Shown: positions 9,852-17,684 of the stretch, piece after piece
How positions within the stretch are numbered: position 1 is the stretch's first letter
How the letters are laid out: each line of letters starts with the position of its first letter
Assembly (NCBI RefSeq): GCF_030817355.1
Contig: NZ_JAUSZH010000001.1
Coordinates: 7,038,501-7,102,500 of the forward strand
DNA from: Streptomyces sp. V1I1
Lineage (GTDB): Bacteria; Actinomycetota; Actinomycetes; Streptomycetales; Streptomycetaceae
Reading direction: 5' to 3'
Length of the DNA: 64,000 bases
Program-made: the position numbers and the translations under genes
Notes under the pieces: generated by a model
What the model was told of the DNA's origin: nothing
Seen by the model: the letters and a program-made list of their open reading frames with translations, nothing else
The model's database searches: none

Positions 9852-9950
9852 CAGGTCTCCTCGTGGGGGAGGGAGAGTGAGTGGGGGCATGCGCTGTCGA
9901 CCGTCTGACTTCTTTGGCATGAACGCGGCCATGCGCTGGGGGGAACGCTA

Positions 9951-9985
9951 GAAGGACTAGACCAGTGCGTCAATGGTTCGGACCA
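9951..9985 (-). promoter_or_regulatory. Chitinase control boxes (paired chi direct repeats / DasR-like sites)
   Basis: Read on the minus strand, TGGTCCGAACCA (9985-9974) and TGGTCTAGTCCT (9964-9953) are two imperfect 12-bp copies 21 bp apart. This is the arrangement of the direct repeats known at Streptomyces chitinase promoters. The proximal copy extended by 2 bp each side, ACTGGTCTAGTCCTTC, matches 12 of 16 positions of the DasR consensus ACTGGTCTAGACCACT. The rest of the 9852-10193 gap holds only the chitinase leader and the upstream region of the acyl-CoA dehydrogenase gene. Confidence 0.75.
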
Positions 9986-10193
9986 ATTCCGACCGCGGCG
10001 CACGGGAAAACGGAGCTGACAATTCCCACCCGTGACGGAAGTCCGCTGATCGGGCATACTCAACGCGCCACAGCCGCCGTCGAGCCGCTTTCGTGATCCG
10101 GAAGGGCAGCATCGGCCTGGCAGTAAGTCCGGCGGCGCGCCCACACCCTTCGCGCGCGACGCCGCAGCGCCCGACAGGGAGGAGAGCGCCGTA

Positions 10194-11366
10194 ATGCCCG
10201 ACCGCGCCCCGCAGCCGGTGGAACGCCAACTGCCCACCGAGGAATCCAGGGATCTGATCGCCCTGGTACGCGACATCATCCAGCGGGAGATCGCCCCCCG
10301 GGCGGCTGAGGAGGAGGACTCCGGGCACTTCCCGCGCGAAGTCTTCTCGCTTCTCTCCGAGTCCGGACTGCTCGGCCTTCCGTACGACTCCGAGTACGGC
10401 GGCGGAGACCAGCCGTACGAGGTCTACCTCCAGGTACTCGAAGAGCTCGCCGCCGCCCGCCTCACCGTCGGCCTCGGCGTCAGCGTCCACTCCCTCGCCT
10501 GCCACGCACTCGCCGGCTACGGCACCAAGGAGCAGCAGACCGAGCATCTGCCCGCCATGCTCGGCGGCGGCCTGCTGGGCGCGTACTGCCTGTCCGAGCC
10601 CGGCTCCGGCTCGGACGCCGCATCGCTGCGGACCAGGGCCGTGCGTGACCAGGACAGCTGGGTGATCACCGGCACCAAGTCGTGGATCACGCACGGCGGG
10701 ATCGCCGACTTCTACACCGTGATGGCCCGGACCGGCGGGGAGGGTGCCCGCGGCATCACCGCCTTCCTGGTCCCGGGCGACACACAGGGCCTGAACGCGG
10801 CCGCCCCCGAGAAGAAGATGGGGATGAAGGGCTCGCCCACCGCCCAGCTCCACTTCGACGGCGTACGGGTCCCTGACTCCCGCCGGATCGGAGAGGAGGG
10901 CCAGGGCTTCGCGATCGCGCTCTCCGCGCTCGACTCGGGCCGGCTCGGCATCGCCGCCTGTGCGGTCGGGGTCGCGCAGGCGGCCCTGGACGAGGCCGTC
11001 TCGTACGCGACCGGGCGCCGGCAGTTCGGACGGCCCATCGCCGACTTCCAGGGGCTGCGCTTCATGCTCGCAGACATGGCCACCCGGATCGAGGCGGGGC
11101 GAGCGCTCTATCTCGCCGCCGCCCGGCTGCGCGACGCGGGACGGCCGTTCTCCCGGCAGGCCGCCATGGCCAAGCTGTTCTGCACCGACGCGGCGATGAG
11201 CGTCACCACCGACGCGGTCCAGGTGCTCGGCGGCTACGGCTACACCCTGGACTTCCCGGTCGAACGCTATATGCGCGAGGCCAAGGTGCTCCAGATCGTC
11301 GAGGGCACCAACCAGATCCAGCGCATGGTCATCGCCCGTCACCTGGCCGGACCTGAGACTCGCTGA
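10194..11366 (+). CDS. Acyl-CoA dehydrogenase
   Basis: A 390-residue flavoprotein of the acyl-CoA dehydrogenase family, which oxidises acyl-CoA thioesters to trans-2-enoyl-CoA and passes electrons to ETF. Landmarks are YCLSEPGSGSDAAS and WVITGTKSWITHG (FAD/substrate region), RRQFGRPIADFQGLRFMLADM, QVLGGYGYTLDFPVERYMREAKVLQIVEGTNQIQ. Glu370 in IVEGTNQIQ is in the usual catalytic-base position. Length is normal. GGAGGAG precedes the ATG. The gene lies upstream of the 12.2-kb conserved protein and a phosphotransferase-fold gene, a grouping that suggests lipid or side-chain catabolism. Its stop codon is the first part of the 80-bp tandem repeat array. Confidence 0.92.
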   Translation: MPDRAPQPVERQLPTEESRDLIALVRDIIQREIAPRAAEEEDSGHFPREVFSLLSESGLLGLPYDSEYGGGDQPYEVYLQVLEELAAARLTVGLGVSVHSLACHALAGYGTKEQQTEHLPAMLGGGLLGAYCLSEPGSGSDAASLRTRAVRDQDSWVITGTKSWITHGGIADFYTVMARTGGEGARGITAFLVPGDTQGLNAAAPEKKMGMKGSPTAQLHFDGVRVPDSRRIGEEGQGFAIALSALDSGRLGIAACAVGVAQAALDEAVSYATGRRQFGRPIADFQGLRFMLADMATRIEAGRALYLAAARLRDAGRPFSRQAAMAKLFCTDAAMSVTTDAVQVLGGYGYTLDFPVERYMREAKVLQIVEGTNQIQRMVIARHLAGPETR

Positions 11367-11759
11367 ACCTAAGCAGCCGGGTTCGTGGGTGCCGTGGGCC
11401 AGGGGGCGTTGACGGTTGGTGTTCGGTGGGTGGTTTTCGCCGCTGAACCTAGGCAGCCGGGTTCGTGGGTGCCGTGGGCCAGGGGGCGTTGACGGTTGGT
11501 GTTCGGTGGGTGGTTTTCGCCGCTGAGCCTAGTCGCCCGGGTTCGTGGGTGCCGTGGGCCAGGGGGCGTTGACGGTTGGTGTTCGGTGGGTGGTTTTCGC
11601 CGCTGAGCCTAGTCGCCCGGGTTCGTGGGTGCCGTGGGCCAGGGGCGTTGACGGTTGGTGTTCGGTGGGTGGTTTTCGCCGCTGAGCCTAGTCGCCCGGG
11701 TTCGTGGGTGCCGTGGGCCAGAGGGTGTTGGTGATTGCCGTCCGGTGGGTGGTTTTCGC
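11361..11759 (+). repeat. 80-bp tandem repeat array, five units
   Basis: Units begin at 11361, 11441, 11521, 11601 and 11680; the fourth is 79 bp, the others 80 bp. The first four are nearly identical, the fifth has diverged. Each unit begins CGCTGA, then carries GGGTTCGTGGGTGCCGTGGG (unit position about 19) and ends GGTGGGTGGTTTTCGC. The plus strand is G/T-rich. The first unit contains the acyl-CoA dehydrogenase stop codon. There are no spacers, so it is not a CRISPR array. Unit length is not a multiple of three. A diverged inverted copy lies at 12078-12127 and a partial copy at 55409-55445. Confidence 0.95.
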
Positions 11760-11981
11760 GGCCGAGCGCCAGACAGTCCGCGGCGCCCCGAAAGCCGGCG
11801 GCGCCGTGAGCCTGCTCCACTCCGGGTCGCGGCGCCCCGGCAGGGTCTTGCCCTTGCTCGCCCACAGCTGGAGCAGCTCCCGGTAGATGGGCGGATCGGC
11901 CGGGTGCGGAACCGATTCTTCGGGTGGCGGTGTCGCCAGTCGGCGCCGACCGTGACTGGTCGTGGAGTACAGCAGGGTCAT
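11688..11981 (-). CDS. Small protein of unknown function, C-terminus formed by a repeat unit
   Basis: A 97-residue frame starting MTLLYSTTSHGRR. The middle (HPADPPIYRELLQLWASKGKTLPGRRDPEWSRLTAPPAF) has strong protein-like composition: PIYREL, an amphipathic helix and a TLPGRRDPEW motif that I associate with small conserved Streptomyces proteins of unknown role. The last 27 or so residues are encoded by the diverged fifth unit of the 80-bp array, and the stop codon is that unit's CTA on the plus strand. A GTG 15 bp further upstream is an alternative start; neither has a strong ribosome site. The gene lies between the array and an inverted repeat copy. Expression is uncertain. Confidence 0.5.
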   Translation of the reverse strand: MTLLYSTTSHGRRRLATPPPEESVPHPADPPIYRELLQLWASKGKTLPGRRDPEWSRLTAPPAFGAPRTVWRSAAKTTHRTAITNTLWPTAPTNPGD

Positions 11982-12077
11982 GTCTGGGGAACGCACCGCG
12001 CCGGTGGCGGGTTACCGCTGGGGCAAATCGCGCGGAAGTTCGCGACCTACCCGCCGCTGGGGGGCTTGCCGCTGAGT

Positions 12078-12127
12078 CGCCCACCGGACAGCAACCACCA
12101 ACGCCCCCAGGCTCACGAACCCGGGTG
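12078..12127 (-). repeat. Inverted, diverged copy of the 80-bp unit
   Basis: CCCACCGGACAGCAACCACC at 12080-12099 and CACGAACCCGGGTG at 12114-12127 align with the reverse complement of the fifth array unit, with about 8 bases deleted between. With the array it brackets the small gene at 11688-11981. Confidence 0.65.
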
Positions 12128-12176
12128 CTCGGGTGACACGAGTATGGCGCCCGGGCCCCGTCTCCGGCAGAGTTTC

Positions 12177-12189
12177 TGACGTACCGTCA
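12177..12189. promoter_or_regulatory. Palindrome TGACG-TAC-CGTCA, candidate TetR-type operator
   Basis: Perfect 5-bp arms around a 3-bp spacer, 27 bp before the GTG at 12217. The same arms with spacer AAA occur at 53548-53564 before the thiolase/DUF35 operon. Confidence 0.55.
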
Positions 12190-12216
12190 ACTCGCCTGCC
12201 GACCAGGAGGTCAGCC

Positions 12217-13341
12217 GTGTCCGACGACCGCCCGATCGCCCTCGACGAATACCCCGTCCACCAGGCGCCCCTGTCGATGAAGTACCTGGTCACCGGCGAC
12301 CGCAACGCCTACGACCGGTGCATCTTCCAGGTCTTCGACCACCAGGGCCACGCCCTGCTCATCGTCGGCCTCGGCGTCTACCCCAACACCGGAGTCATCG
12401 ACGCCTACGCCACCTTGCGCATCGGCGACCGGCTGCACGCCGTGCGCGCGTCCGACGCACTCACCGACGACCGGATGAATCTCGCCGTCGGACCGCTGAG
12501 GATCACCGTCGACGAGCCGCTGCGCCGCCTCACACTGCACTGCGACGCCGACCCGGACGACCCCGGCTCCCTCTCGTACGCCATCACCTGGAGCGCCGGC
12601 TTCCCCGCCGTCTGGGAACCGCACCACGTCCAGCGCCGCGGCGACCGTCTGATGCTGGAAGGCCGCCGCTTCGTCCAGGCGGGCAGTTGCACCGGCGTCA
12701 TCCGTGTCGCCGGCGAGGAGATATCCGTCGGCGCGGGGGAGTGGACCGGCACCCGGGACCGCAGCTGGGGCGTGCGGCCCATCCCCGGCGAGGAAGACGG
12801 CCGCGCGGCCGAAGAGCTGCGGCCCGATGGCTTCCACTGGCTCTGGATCCCCGTCCGATTCGAGGACCGCTTCCTGATGGTGATCGCCCAGGAGGACGCT
12901 GACGGGTACCGCACCCTGAACGATGCCGTCCTCGTCCGCGACGGTCACCACGACGTCCAACTCGGCTGGCCCCAGACCGACATCAGTTATCGCCCCGGCA
13001 CCCGCCATCCCCAGCGCGCGGTCGTCCACCTCACCGACCCGGCCCGCAAACCCCTCGAACTCGGCGTGGAGATCCTCGCCTCCTCGCCGCTCGCCGTCGG
13101 CGCGGGCTATCCGCCCGCTACCGACTGGCAGCACGGAACCTGGCAGGGCCGGGGCTGGACGGACCGGCGCGTCTACGACCTGTCCGACCCCACCGCCCAC
13201 CCCATGGCCGCCTTCGGCGTCACCGACCACTCGGCCCGCTTCACCCTCGACGGCCGGATCGGCCACGGGATCTTCGAGCACGGCAGCTTCGGCCGGCACG
13301 ACCCGAGCGGCTTCACCGGCTATGAATCGGTCGCGACCTGA
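12217..13341 (+). CDS. Conserved protein of unknown function in a lipid-metabolism cluster
   Basis: A 374-residue, probably cytosolic, beta-rich protein. The GTG at 12217 is chosen because AGGAGG lies 7 bp before it; upstream in-frame codons read through the promoter region. No domain is named with confidence. Noticeable motifs are GLGVYPNTGVIDAYATLRIGD near residue 45, GEWTGTRDRSWGVRPIPGEED near residue 185 and YESVAT at the end. The pattern of paired beta domains with an RDRSWGVR motif recalls lipocalin-like hydratase relatives, but this is a guess. It is followed 37 bp later by an APH-fold protein and is near an acyl-CoA dehydrogenase. A palindromic operator overlaps its promoter. Confidence 0.75.
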   Translation: MSDDRPIALDEYPVHQAPLSMKYLVTGDRNAYDRCIFQVFDHQGHALLIVGLGVYPNTGVIDAYATLRIGDRLHAVRASDALTDDRMNLAVGPLRITVDEPLRRLTLHCDADPDDPGSLSYAITWSAGFPAVWEPHHVQRRGDRLMLEGRRFVQAGSCTGVIRVAGEEISVGAGEWTGTRDRSWGVRPIPGEEDGRAAEELRPDGFHWLWIPVRFEDRFLMVIAQEDADGYRTLNDAVLVRDGHHDVQLGWPQTDISYRPGTRHPQRAVVHLTDPARKPLELGVEILASSPLAVGAGYPPATDWQHGTWQGRGWTDRRVYDLSDPTAHPMAAFGVTDHSARFTLDGRIGHGIFEHGSFGRHDPSGFTGYESVAT

Positions 13342-13378
13342 CCTCCTGACCCCCTCGCCTCCCGAGAGGAGTTGGCAG

Positions 13379-14458
13379 ATGGCAACGGCACCACGCCCCC
13401 GCACCACCACCCGTGATCCAGACGAGCTCGCCCGCCGTCTCACCGCCTGGCTGGACGCCCGGCTGCCCGGCGCCAAGGTCTGCGGTGTACGGGTTCCCGA
13501 GTCCAACGGGATGTCGAGCGAGACGCTGCTCTTCGACATCGAGCACCCTGAACCACCGGTAAGAGCCTGCGCGTTGCGGCTCGCCGCCGACCCCGCCGCC
13601 TACACGGTCTTCCCGGTGTACGACATGGCGCGGCAGTACCGCACCATGCGGGGCGTCGCCGAGCACACCGACCTCCCCGTCCCGCGCGTGCTGTGGCTGG
13701 AGGAGGACCCCAGGGCGCTGGGAGCGCCCTTCTTCGTGATGGAGCGCGTCGAGGGGCGGGTGCCGCCCGACGTCATGCCCTATACGTACGAGGGCAATTG
13801 GCTGCACGCCGCGAGCGACGACGAGCGCGCGCGGCTCGAAGTAGCGACGGTCTCACTGATCGCCCGCCTGCACGACCAGCACCCGGTCGAACCCGCGAAA
13901 GGAAGTGCGCTGCGCCGCCATGTCGAGGCCCAACGGGCGTACTACGCCTGGGGGGTGGACAGGCTGCCGCGCTCACCGCTCATCGAGTCCGCCTTCGACT
14001 GGCTCGACGCGCACTGGCCCGCCGACGAGGGCGAGACGGTCCTCAACTGGGGCGACGCCCGCATCGGCAACATCATCTACGACGGCTTCGAGCCCGCGGC
14101 CGTACTCGACTGGGAGATGGCCGGCTACGCCCCGCGCGAGGTCGACCTCGGCTGGACCGTCTACCTGCACCGCTTCTTCCAGGACCTGACGGTGACCTTC
14201 GGTCAGCGCGGGCTGCCCGACTTCCTGCGCCGCGACGCCATCGAGGACCGCTATGCCCGGCTCACCGGACACCGCCCGCGCGACATGGAGTTCCACACCC
14301 TCTACGCCGCGCTGCGGCACGCAATCGTCATGCTCCGAGTGGCCTACCGACAGGTCCACTTCGGTGAAACGCAGGTGCCCGAAGACCCGGACGCCCTGAT
14401 CCTGCACCACGCCAGTCTCGCCGCCATGGTGCAGGGGAGCTACTGGACCCAGGTTTGA
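13379..14458 (+). CDS. Phosphotransferase-family protein (APH fold, ACAD10/11-like)
   Basis: A 359-residue member of the aminoglycoside-phosphotransferase/choline-kinase superfamily. The N-terminal lobe contains SNGMSSETLLFDIE and RACALRLAA (nucleotide-binding Lys region replaced by Arg). The catalytic loop reads NWGDARIGNIIYD, with Asp226 as the likely base and Asn223 where many homologues have His; the metal-binding loop is AAVLDWEMAGYAP. The WGDAR.GN pattern is typical of the subgroup fused or adjacent to acyl-CoA dehydrogenases, which is thought to phosphorylate hydroxyacyl groups in animals. A similar role on a lipid intermediate is inference here; antibiotic resistance is unlikely. GAGAGGAG precedes the ATG. 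Confidence 0.82.
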   Translation: MATAPRPRTTTRDPDELARRLTAWLDARLPGAKVCGVRVPESNGMSSETLLFDIEHPEPPVRACALRLAADPAAYTVFPVYDMARQYRTMRGVAEHTDLPVPRVLWLEEDPRALGAPFFVMERVEGRVPPDVMPYTYEGNWLHAASDDERARLEVATVSLIARLHDQHPVEPAKGSALRRHVEAQRAYYAWGVDRLPRSPLIESAFDWLDAHWPADEGETVLNWGDARIGNIIYDGFEPAAVLDWEMAGYAPREVDLGWTVYLHRFFQDLTVTFGQRGLPDFLRRDAIEDRYARLTGHRPRDMEFHTLYAALRHAIVMLRVAYRQVHFGETQVPEDPDALILHHASLAAMVQGSYWTQV

Positions 14459-14465
14459 GAATGTC

Positions 14466-14873
14466 CTAGGCCGCGTGGCGCCGCATCTGCGGCACCCGCA
14501 GCGGACGCGAGCCCGGACCGCCGACGTGCGAGAAGGGCTGCGTCCGCCAGTCGAGCCCCTGGGGGAGCGTCAGCAGCAACGCGGTGTCCTGCTCCTGGAC
14601 CTCGAGGGTCTCGTCCGCGGGGCGCGCCTGCGAGGCGGGACGGCCCGTACCGGCGCACACGGTGAGCCCGAACGGATTCCACGGGGTGGGGCACAGCGCG
14701 TGCTCCGGCAGGACGTCCTCGTCCGCCAGCAGCGCGATCGGCTGCGCGCAGTCCGGGCAGATGACCCGGAACATCTCAAAGGTGTCGTACGCGTCGAGCT
14801 CGTCGATCTCGGCCGGTTCGGCCGAATCGACAGGCTCCGGTTCGGTACGTCCGGTGTTCTTGACACTCTGCAT
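14466..14873 (-). CDS. Small zinc-ribbon-like protein of unknown function
   Basis: A 135-residue protein. The start at 14873 has GGGGGAGA upstream. The N-terminus is acidic (EPEPVDSAEPAEIDELDAYDTFEMF). A CPDC pair in VICPDCAQPIALLADEDVLPEHALCPTPWNPFGLTVC plus two later cysteines could bind a metal. The C-terminus is basic (RRHAA). This looks like a conserved Streptomyces protein without assigned function. It converges on the phosphotransferase gene with 7 bp between stops, and diverges from the Lrp-family gene. Confidence 0.7.
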   Translation of the reverse strand: MQSVKNTGRTEPEPVDSAEPAEIDELDAYDTFEMFRVICPDCAQPIALLADEDVLPEHALCPTPWNPFGLTVCAGTGRPASQARPADETLEVQEQDTALLLTLPQGLDWRTQPFSHVGGPGSRPLRVPQMRRHAA

Positions 14874-15077
14874 GGAGAATCTCCCCCTCGGGTGGGCCGA
14901 CCAGGCACTTGCGGCCTCGACCACAGCAAGAAATTCCCCACGCGCCCGGCAGGTAACCGCGGGGTCACGACCGACCGGTCCACAAACCTGTGGCATTCGT
15001 CACATGCCCGCCGCAGGTGCCCCCGCACGCCGCAGCCGACTGTGCCGGAAGCGACCTGGGGCAATAGGTTGATCCGC

Positions 15078-15518
15078 ATGGAGGAGCTGGATCGTCAGAT
15101 CGTGGAATTGCTCGTCAAGGACGGGCGGATGAGCTACACCGACCTGGGCAAGGCCACTGGCCTGTCCACCTCGGCGGTGCATCAGCGCGTCCGCCGTCTG
15201 GAACAGCGTGGCGTCATCCGCGGCTATGCCGCGGTCGTCGACCCCGAGGCGGTCGGGCTGCCGATCACCGCGTTCATCTCGGTCAAACCCTTCGACCCGA
15301 GTGCGCCGGACGACATTTCGGAGCGTCTCGCCGACGTGCCCGAGATCGAGGCCTGCCACAGCGTCGCGGGCGACGAGAACTACATCCTCAAGGTGCGCGT
15401 CTCGACCCCGCTGGAGCTGGAGCACCTGCTCACCCGCATCCGCTCGCTGTCCGGGGTATCCACCCGTACCACGGTCGTGCTCTCCACCCCGTACGAGGCA
15501 CGCCCGCCGCGTATCTAG
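15078..15518 (+). CDS. Lrp/AsnC family transcriptional regulator
   Basis: A 146-residue regulator. The winged HTH is at residues 1-60 (LDRQIVELLVKDGRMSYTDLGKATGLSTSAVHQRVRRLEQRGVIRGYAAVV) and the C-terminal RAM/ligand domain follows (ITAFISVKP, SVAGDENYILKVRVSTPLELEHLLTRI). Family members bind amino acids and form octamers. TAGGTT at 15066-15071 ends 6 bp before the ATG, so the transcript is probably leaderless. Its stop codon overlaps the -10 box of the next gene, an amidohydrolase, which suggests they are not a simple operon although they may be functionally linked. Confidence 0.9.
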   Translation: MEELDRQIVELLVKDGRMSYTDLGKATGLSTSAVHQRVRRLEQRGVIRGYAAVVDPEAVGLPITAFISVKPFDPSAPDDISERLADVPEIEACHSVAGDENYILKVRVSTPLELEHLLTRIRSLSGVSTRTTVVLSTPYEARPPRI

Positions 15519-15521
15519 GCT
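15516..15521 (+). promoter_or_regulatory. Leaderless -10 box TAGGCT of the amidohydrolase gene
   Basis: TAGGCT ends 6 bp before the ATG at 15528 and its first three bases are the stop codon of the Lrp gene. This spacing places the transcription start at or next to the ATG. Confidence 0.6.
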
Positions 15522-15527
15522 GGTCCC

Positions 15528-17168
15528 ATGAGCGAGAGCGCCGCCCCCCAGAGCGAACACCGCACCGTGCTGCTGCGCGGTGGAGAAGTCCACAGCCCCG
15601 CCGACCCCTTCGCCACCGCGATGGTCGTCGAGCGAGGACATGTCGCCTGGGTGGGCTCAGAGGGTGCCGCCGACGCCTTCGCGGGCGGCGTCGACGAAGT
15701 GATCGACCTCGAAGGGGCCCTGGTCACCCCGGCATTCACGGACGCACACGTGCACACCACGGCGACCGGCCTCGCGCTCACCGGCCTCGACCTGTCCGCG
15801 GCGCGCACGCTCGCCGAGGCCCTCGGTCTCGTACGGAAGCACAGCGCCGCACACCCCGGCGACAAGGTCCTCCTCGGGCACGGCTGGGACGCTTCGCGCT
15901 GGCCCGAGCAGCGCCCGCCGTCCCGGGCCGAACTCGACGAGGCCGCCGAAGGCCGCCCGCTCTATCTGCCGCGCATCGACGTCCATTCGGCCGTGGTGAG
16001 CACCGCCCTGCTTGACCTCGTCCCCGACGTCAGCGGCCTCACCGGCTACCACCCGGATGCGCCGCTGACCGCGGCGGCCCACCACGCTGTACGCTCCGCC
16101 GCCCACGGCGCGATCACCCCCGCCCAGCGCGCGGCCGCCCAGCGCGCCGCACTGGCGCGGGCCGCCTCTCTCGGCATCGGCACCGTCCATGAGTGCGCAG
16201 GCCCCGACATCTCCGACGAGGACGACTTCACGTCCCTGCTGGCACTGGCCGGGGCGGAGCCGGGCCCGCGGGTCGTCGGCTACTGGGCCGAGCAGGTCGC
16301 AGATGCGAAGGACGCCCGGCGGATCCGCGAACTCGGCGCGATCGGCGCGGCCGGCGACCTCTTCGTCGACGGCTCCCTCGGCTCGCACACCGCCTGCCTG
16401 CACGCCCCCTACGACGACGCTCCGCACACCGGCGCCGCCCACCTCGACACCGCGGCCGTCGCCGCCCATGTCACCGCCTGCACCGAGGCCGGACTCCAGG
16501 CCGGTTTCCACGCCATCGGCGACGCCGCCCTCACCACGGTCGTCGACGGCGTCAGGGCCGCGGCAGACACGATCGGCCTTGCCCGCGTCCGCGCCGCCCG
16601 CCACCGCGTCGAACACGCCGAGATGCTCACCCCCGAAACCATCGCCGCCTTCGCCGAGTTCGGCCTCACCGCCTCCGTGCAGCCCGCCTTCGACGCGGCC
16701 TGGGGCGGCGACAGCGGCATGTACGCGCAGCGCCTCGGCGTCGAACGGGCCCGCACCCTCAACCCGTACGCGGCACTGCTGCGTGCCGGAGTGCCCCTCG
16801 CCTTCGGCTCCGACAGCCCCGTGACTCCGCTCGACCCCTGGGGCGCCGTCCGGGCCGCCGCCTTCCATCGCACCCCCGAGCACCGCATCTCCGCCCGCGC
16901 CGCCTTCACCGCCCACACCCGCGGCGGCTGGCGCGCCGTCGGCCGCGACGACGCCGGTGTCCTGGTGCCCGGCGCGCCCGCCGACTACGCCCTGTGGCGC
17001 ACCGAGGAACTCGTCGTCCAGGCCCCCGACGACCGCGTCGCTCGCTGGTCCACCGACCCCCGTTCCGGCACCCCGGGCCTGCCCGATCTGAGCCCCGGCG
17101 CCGAACTCCCCGTCTGCCTGCGGACCGTGGTCTTCGGACAAACCGTCTTTGAGCGGCCGTACGAGTGA
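15528..17168 (+). CDS. Amidohydrolase family 3 protein (YtcJ-like)
   Basis: A 546-residue metal-dependent hydrolase. The HxH metal motif is in TPAFTDAHVHTTATG; further ligands are FHAIGDAAL, RHRVEHAEM and the Asp of PLAFGSDSPVTPLDPW. An N-terminal and C-terminal beta-sandwich (LLRGGEVHSPAD...; PGAPADYALWRTEEL) complete the composite-domain fold of the family. Substrates of this group are amides and N-acyl amino acids or cyclic ureides; the specific one cannot be read here. The protein has no signal peptide. It follows an Lrp-type gene and appears to have its own leaderless promoter. Confidence 0.87.
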   Translation: MSESAAPQSEHRTVLLRGGEVHSPADPFATAMVVERGHVAWVGSEGAADAFAGGVDEVIDLEGALVTPAFTDAHVHTTATGLALTGLDLSAARTLAEALGLVRKHSAAHPGDKVLLGHGWDASRWPEQRPPSRAELDEAAEGRPLYLPRIDVHSAVVSTALLDLVPDVSGLTGYHPDAPLTAAAHHAVRSAAHGAITPAQRAAAQRAALARAASLGIGTVHECAGPDISDEDDFTSLLALAGAEPGPRVVGYWAEQVADAKDARRIRELGAIGAAGDLFVDGSLGSHTACLHAPYDDAPHTGAAHLDTAAVAAHVTACTEAGLQAGFHAIGDAALTTVVDGVRAAADTIGLARVRAARHRVEHAEMLTPETIAAFAEFGLTASVQPAFDAAWGGDSGMYAQRLGVERARTLNPYAALLRAGVPLAFGSDSPVTPLDPWGAVRAAAFHRTPEHRISARAAFTAHTRGGWRAVGRDDAGVLVPGAPADYALWRTEELVVQAPDDRVARWSTDPRSGTPGLPDLSPGAELPVCLRTVVFGQTVFERPYE

Positions 17169-17277
17169 CGTGCGGACATTTCGTGCCGCCGACGGATACT
17201 CGCCACGCTCGGCCGCGACCTGCGGATCTTCCGTGCTGACCTGGTGATTTGGGCAAACCTCGCAGATCAGACGACTG

Positions 17278-17308
17278 TTGACATGGAGCGCCCACCGGCG
17301 GGTAGGTT
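17278..17308 (+). promoter_or_regulatory. Candidate strong promoter (TTGACA-N19-TAGGTT)
   Basis: A consensus -35 TTGACA at 17278 and a good -10 TAGGTT at 17303, 19 bp apart. It lies 377 bp before the next start codon. Confidence 0.5.
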
Positions 17309-17684
17309 CGGCCGAGTCCACCACAGGACGTCCGACCGGCAAACCTCCACGCAGTCGTCGAACGCCGCTGGGTCATGGGGCAGCGTGCCGCACCGGCGCA
17401 CTGCCACTGGGAGCCAGGTTCAGCGCCCGCGCCTCGGGGGCGAGGGAAGGTTCCAGCCGGCCGGCGGGTGCGACCCGGGTGGGGCCCGGCGTTCAGTAGA
17501 CAACGGCTCTCGGTCGACCCGCAGCCAGCGGGTCCCAGGTCGGCCCGAAGGACGCCGGGCCCCGATCCGCAGCTCCTTGTCCGCACCACCGTCGGGCGTA
17601 CGACACCCCAGCTCCGTGCCGCCGTAGCCGCGCGCCGAGCGCTCGCTATGGTGGGGCTCTGTGCACGGACTTTAAGGGGCAGCA
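17309..17684 (+). other. Long leader or possible small-RNA region before ppm1
   Basis: About 376 bases without a convincing protein gene, downstream of the promoter at 17278-17308. I looked for the conserved cores of RNase P RNA, tmRNA and the cobalamin riboswitch and found none. A second -10-like sequence CTATGGT (17646-17652) close to the GTG could serve ppm1 directly, which would leave the first promoter for an independent transcript. Confidence 0.3.

Noticed and set aside
11361..11759. CRISPR array
   Set aside because: The units are contiguous 80-bp copies with no unique spacers and no cas genes nearby.
11449..12084. A 211-codon minus-strand frame across the repeat array
   Set aside because: It only stays open because four 80-bp units shift through frames; the 11688-11981 frame has far better protein character.
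13379..14458. Aminoglycoside resistance kinase
   Set aside because: The WGDAR.GN subgroup and the acyl-CoA dehydrogenase context point away from antibiotic modification.
15528..17168. Long opposite-strand frames across the amidohydrolase gene
   Set aside because: High-GC coding DNA leaves antisense frames open; composition shows no protein character and the sense strand has clear motifs.
17309..17684. Cobalamin riboswitch, RNase P RNA or tmRNA before ppm1
   Set aside because: A sequence resembling a B12-box (GAGCCAGG) occurs, but the other conserved cores are missing, as are the RNase P and tmRNA signatures.
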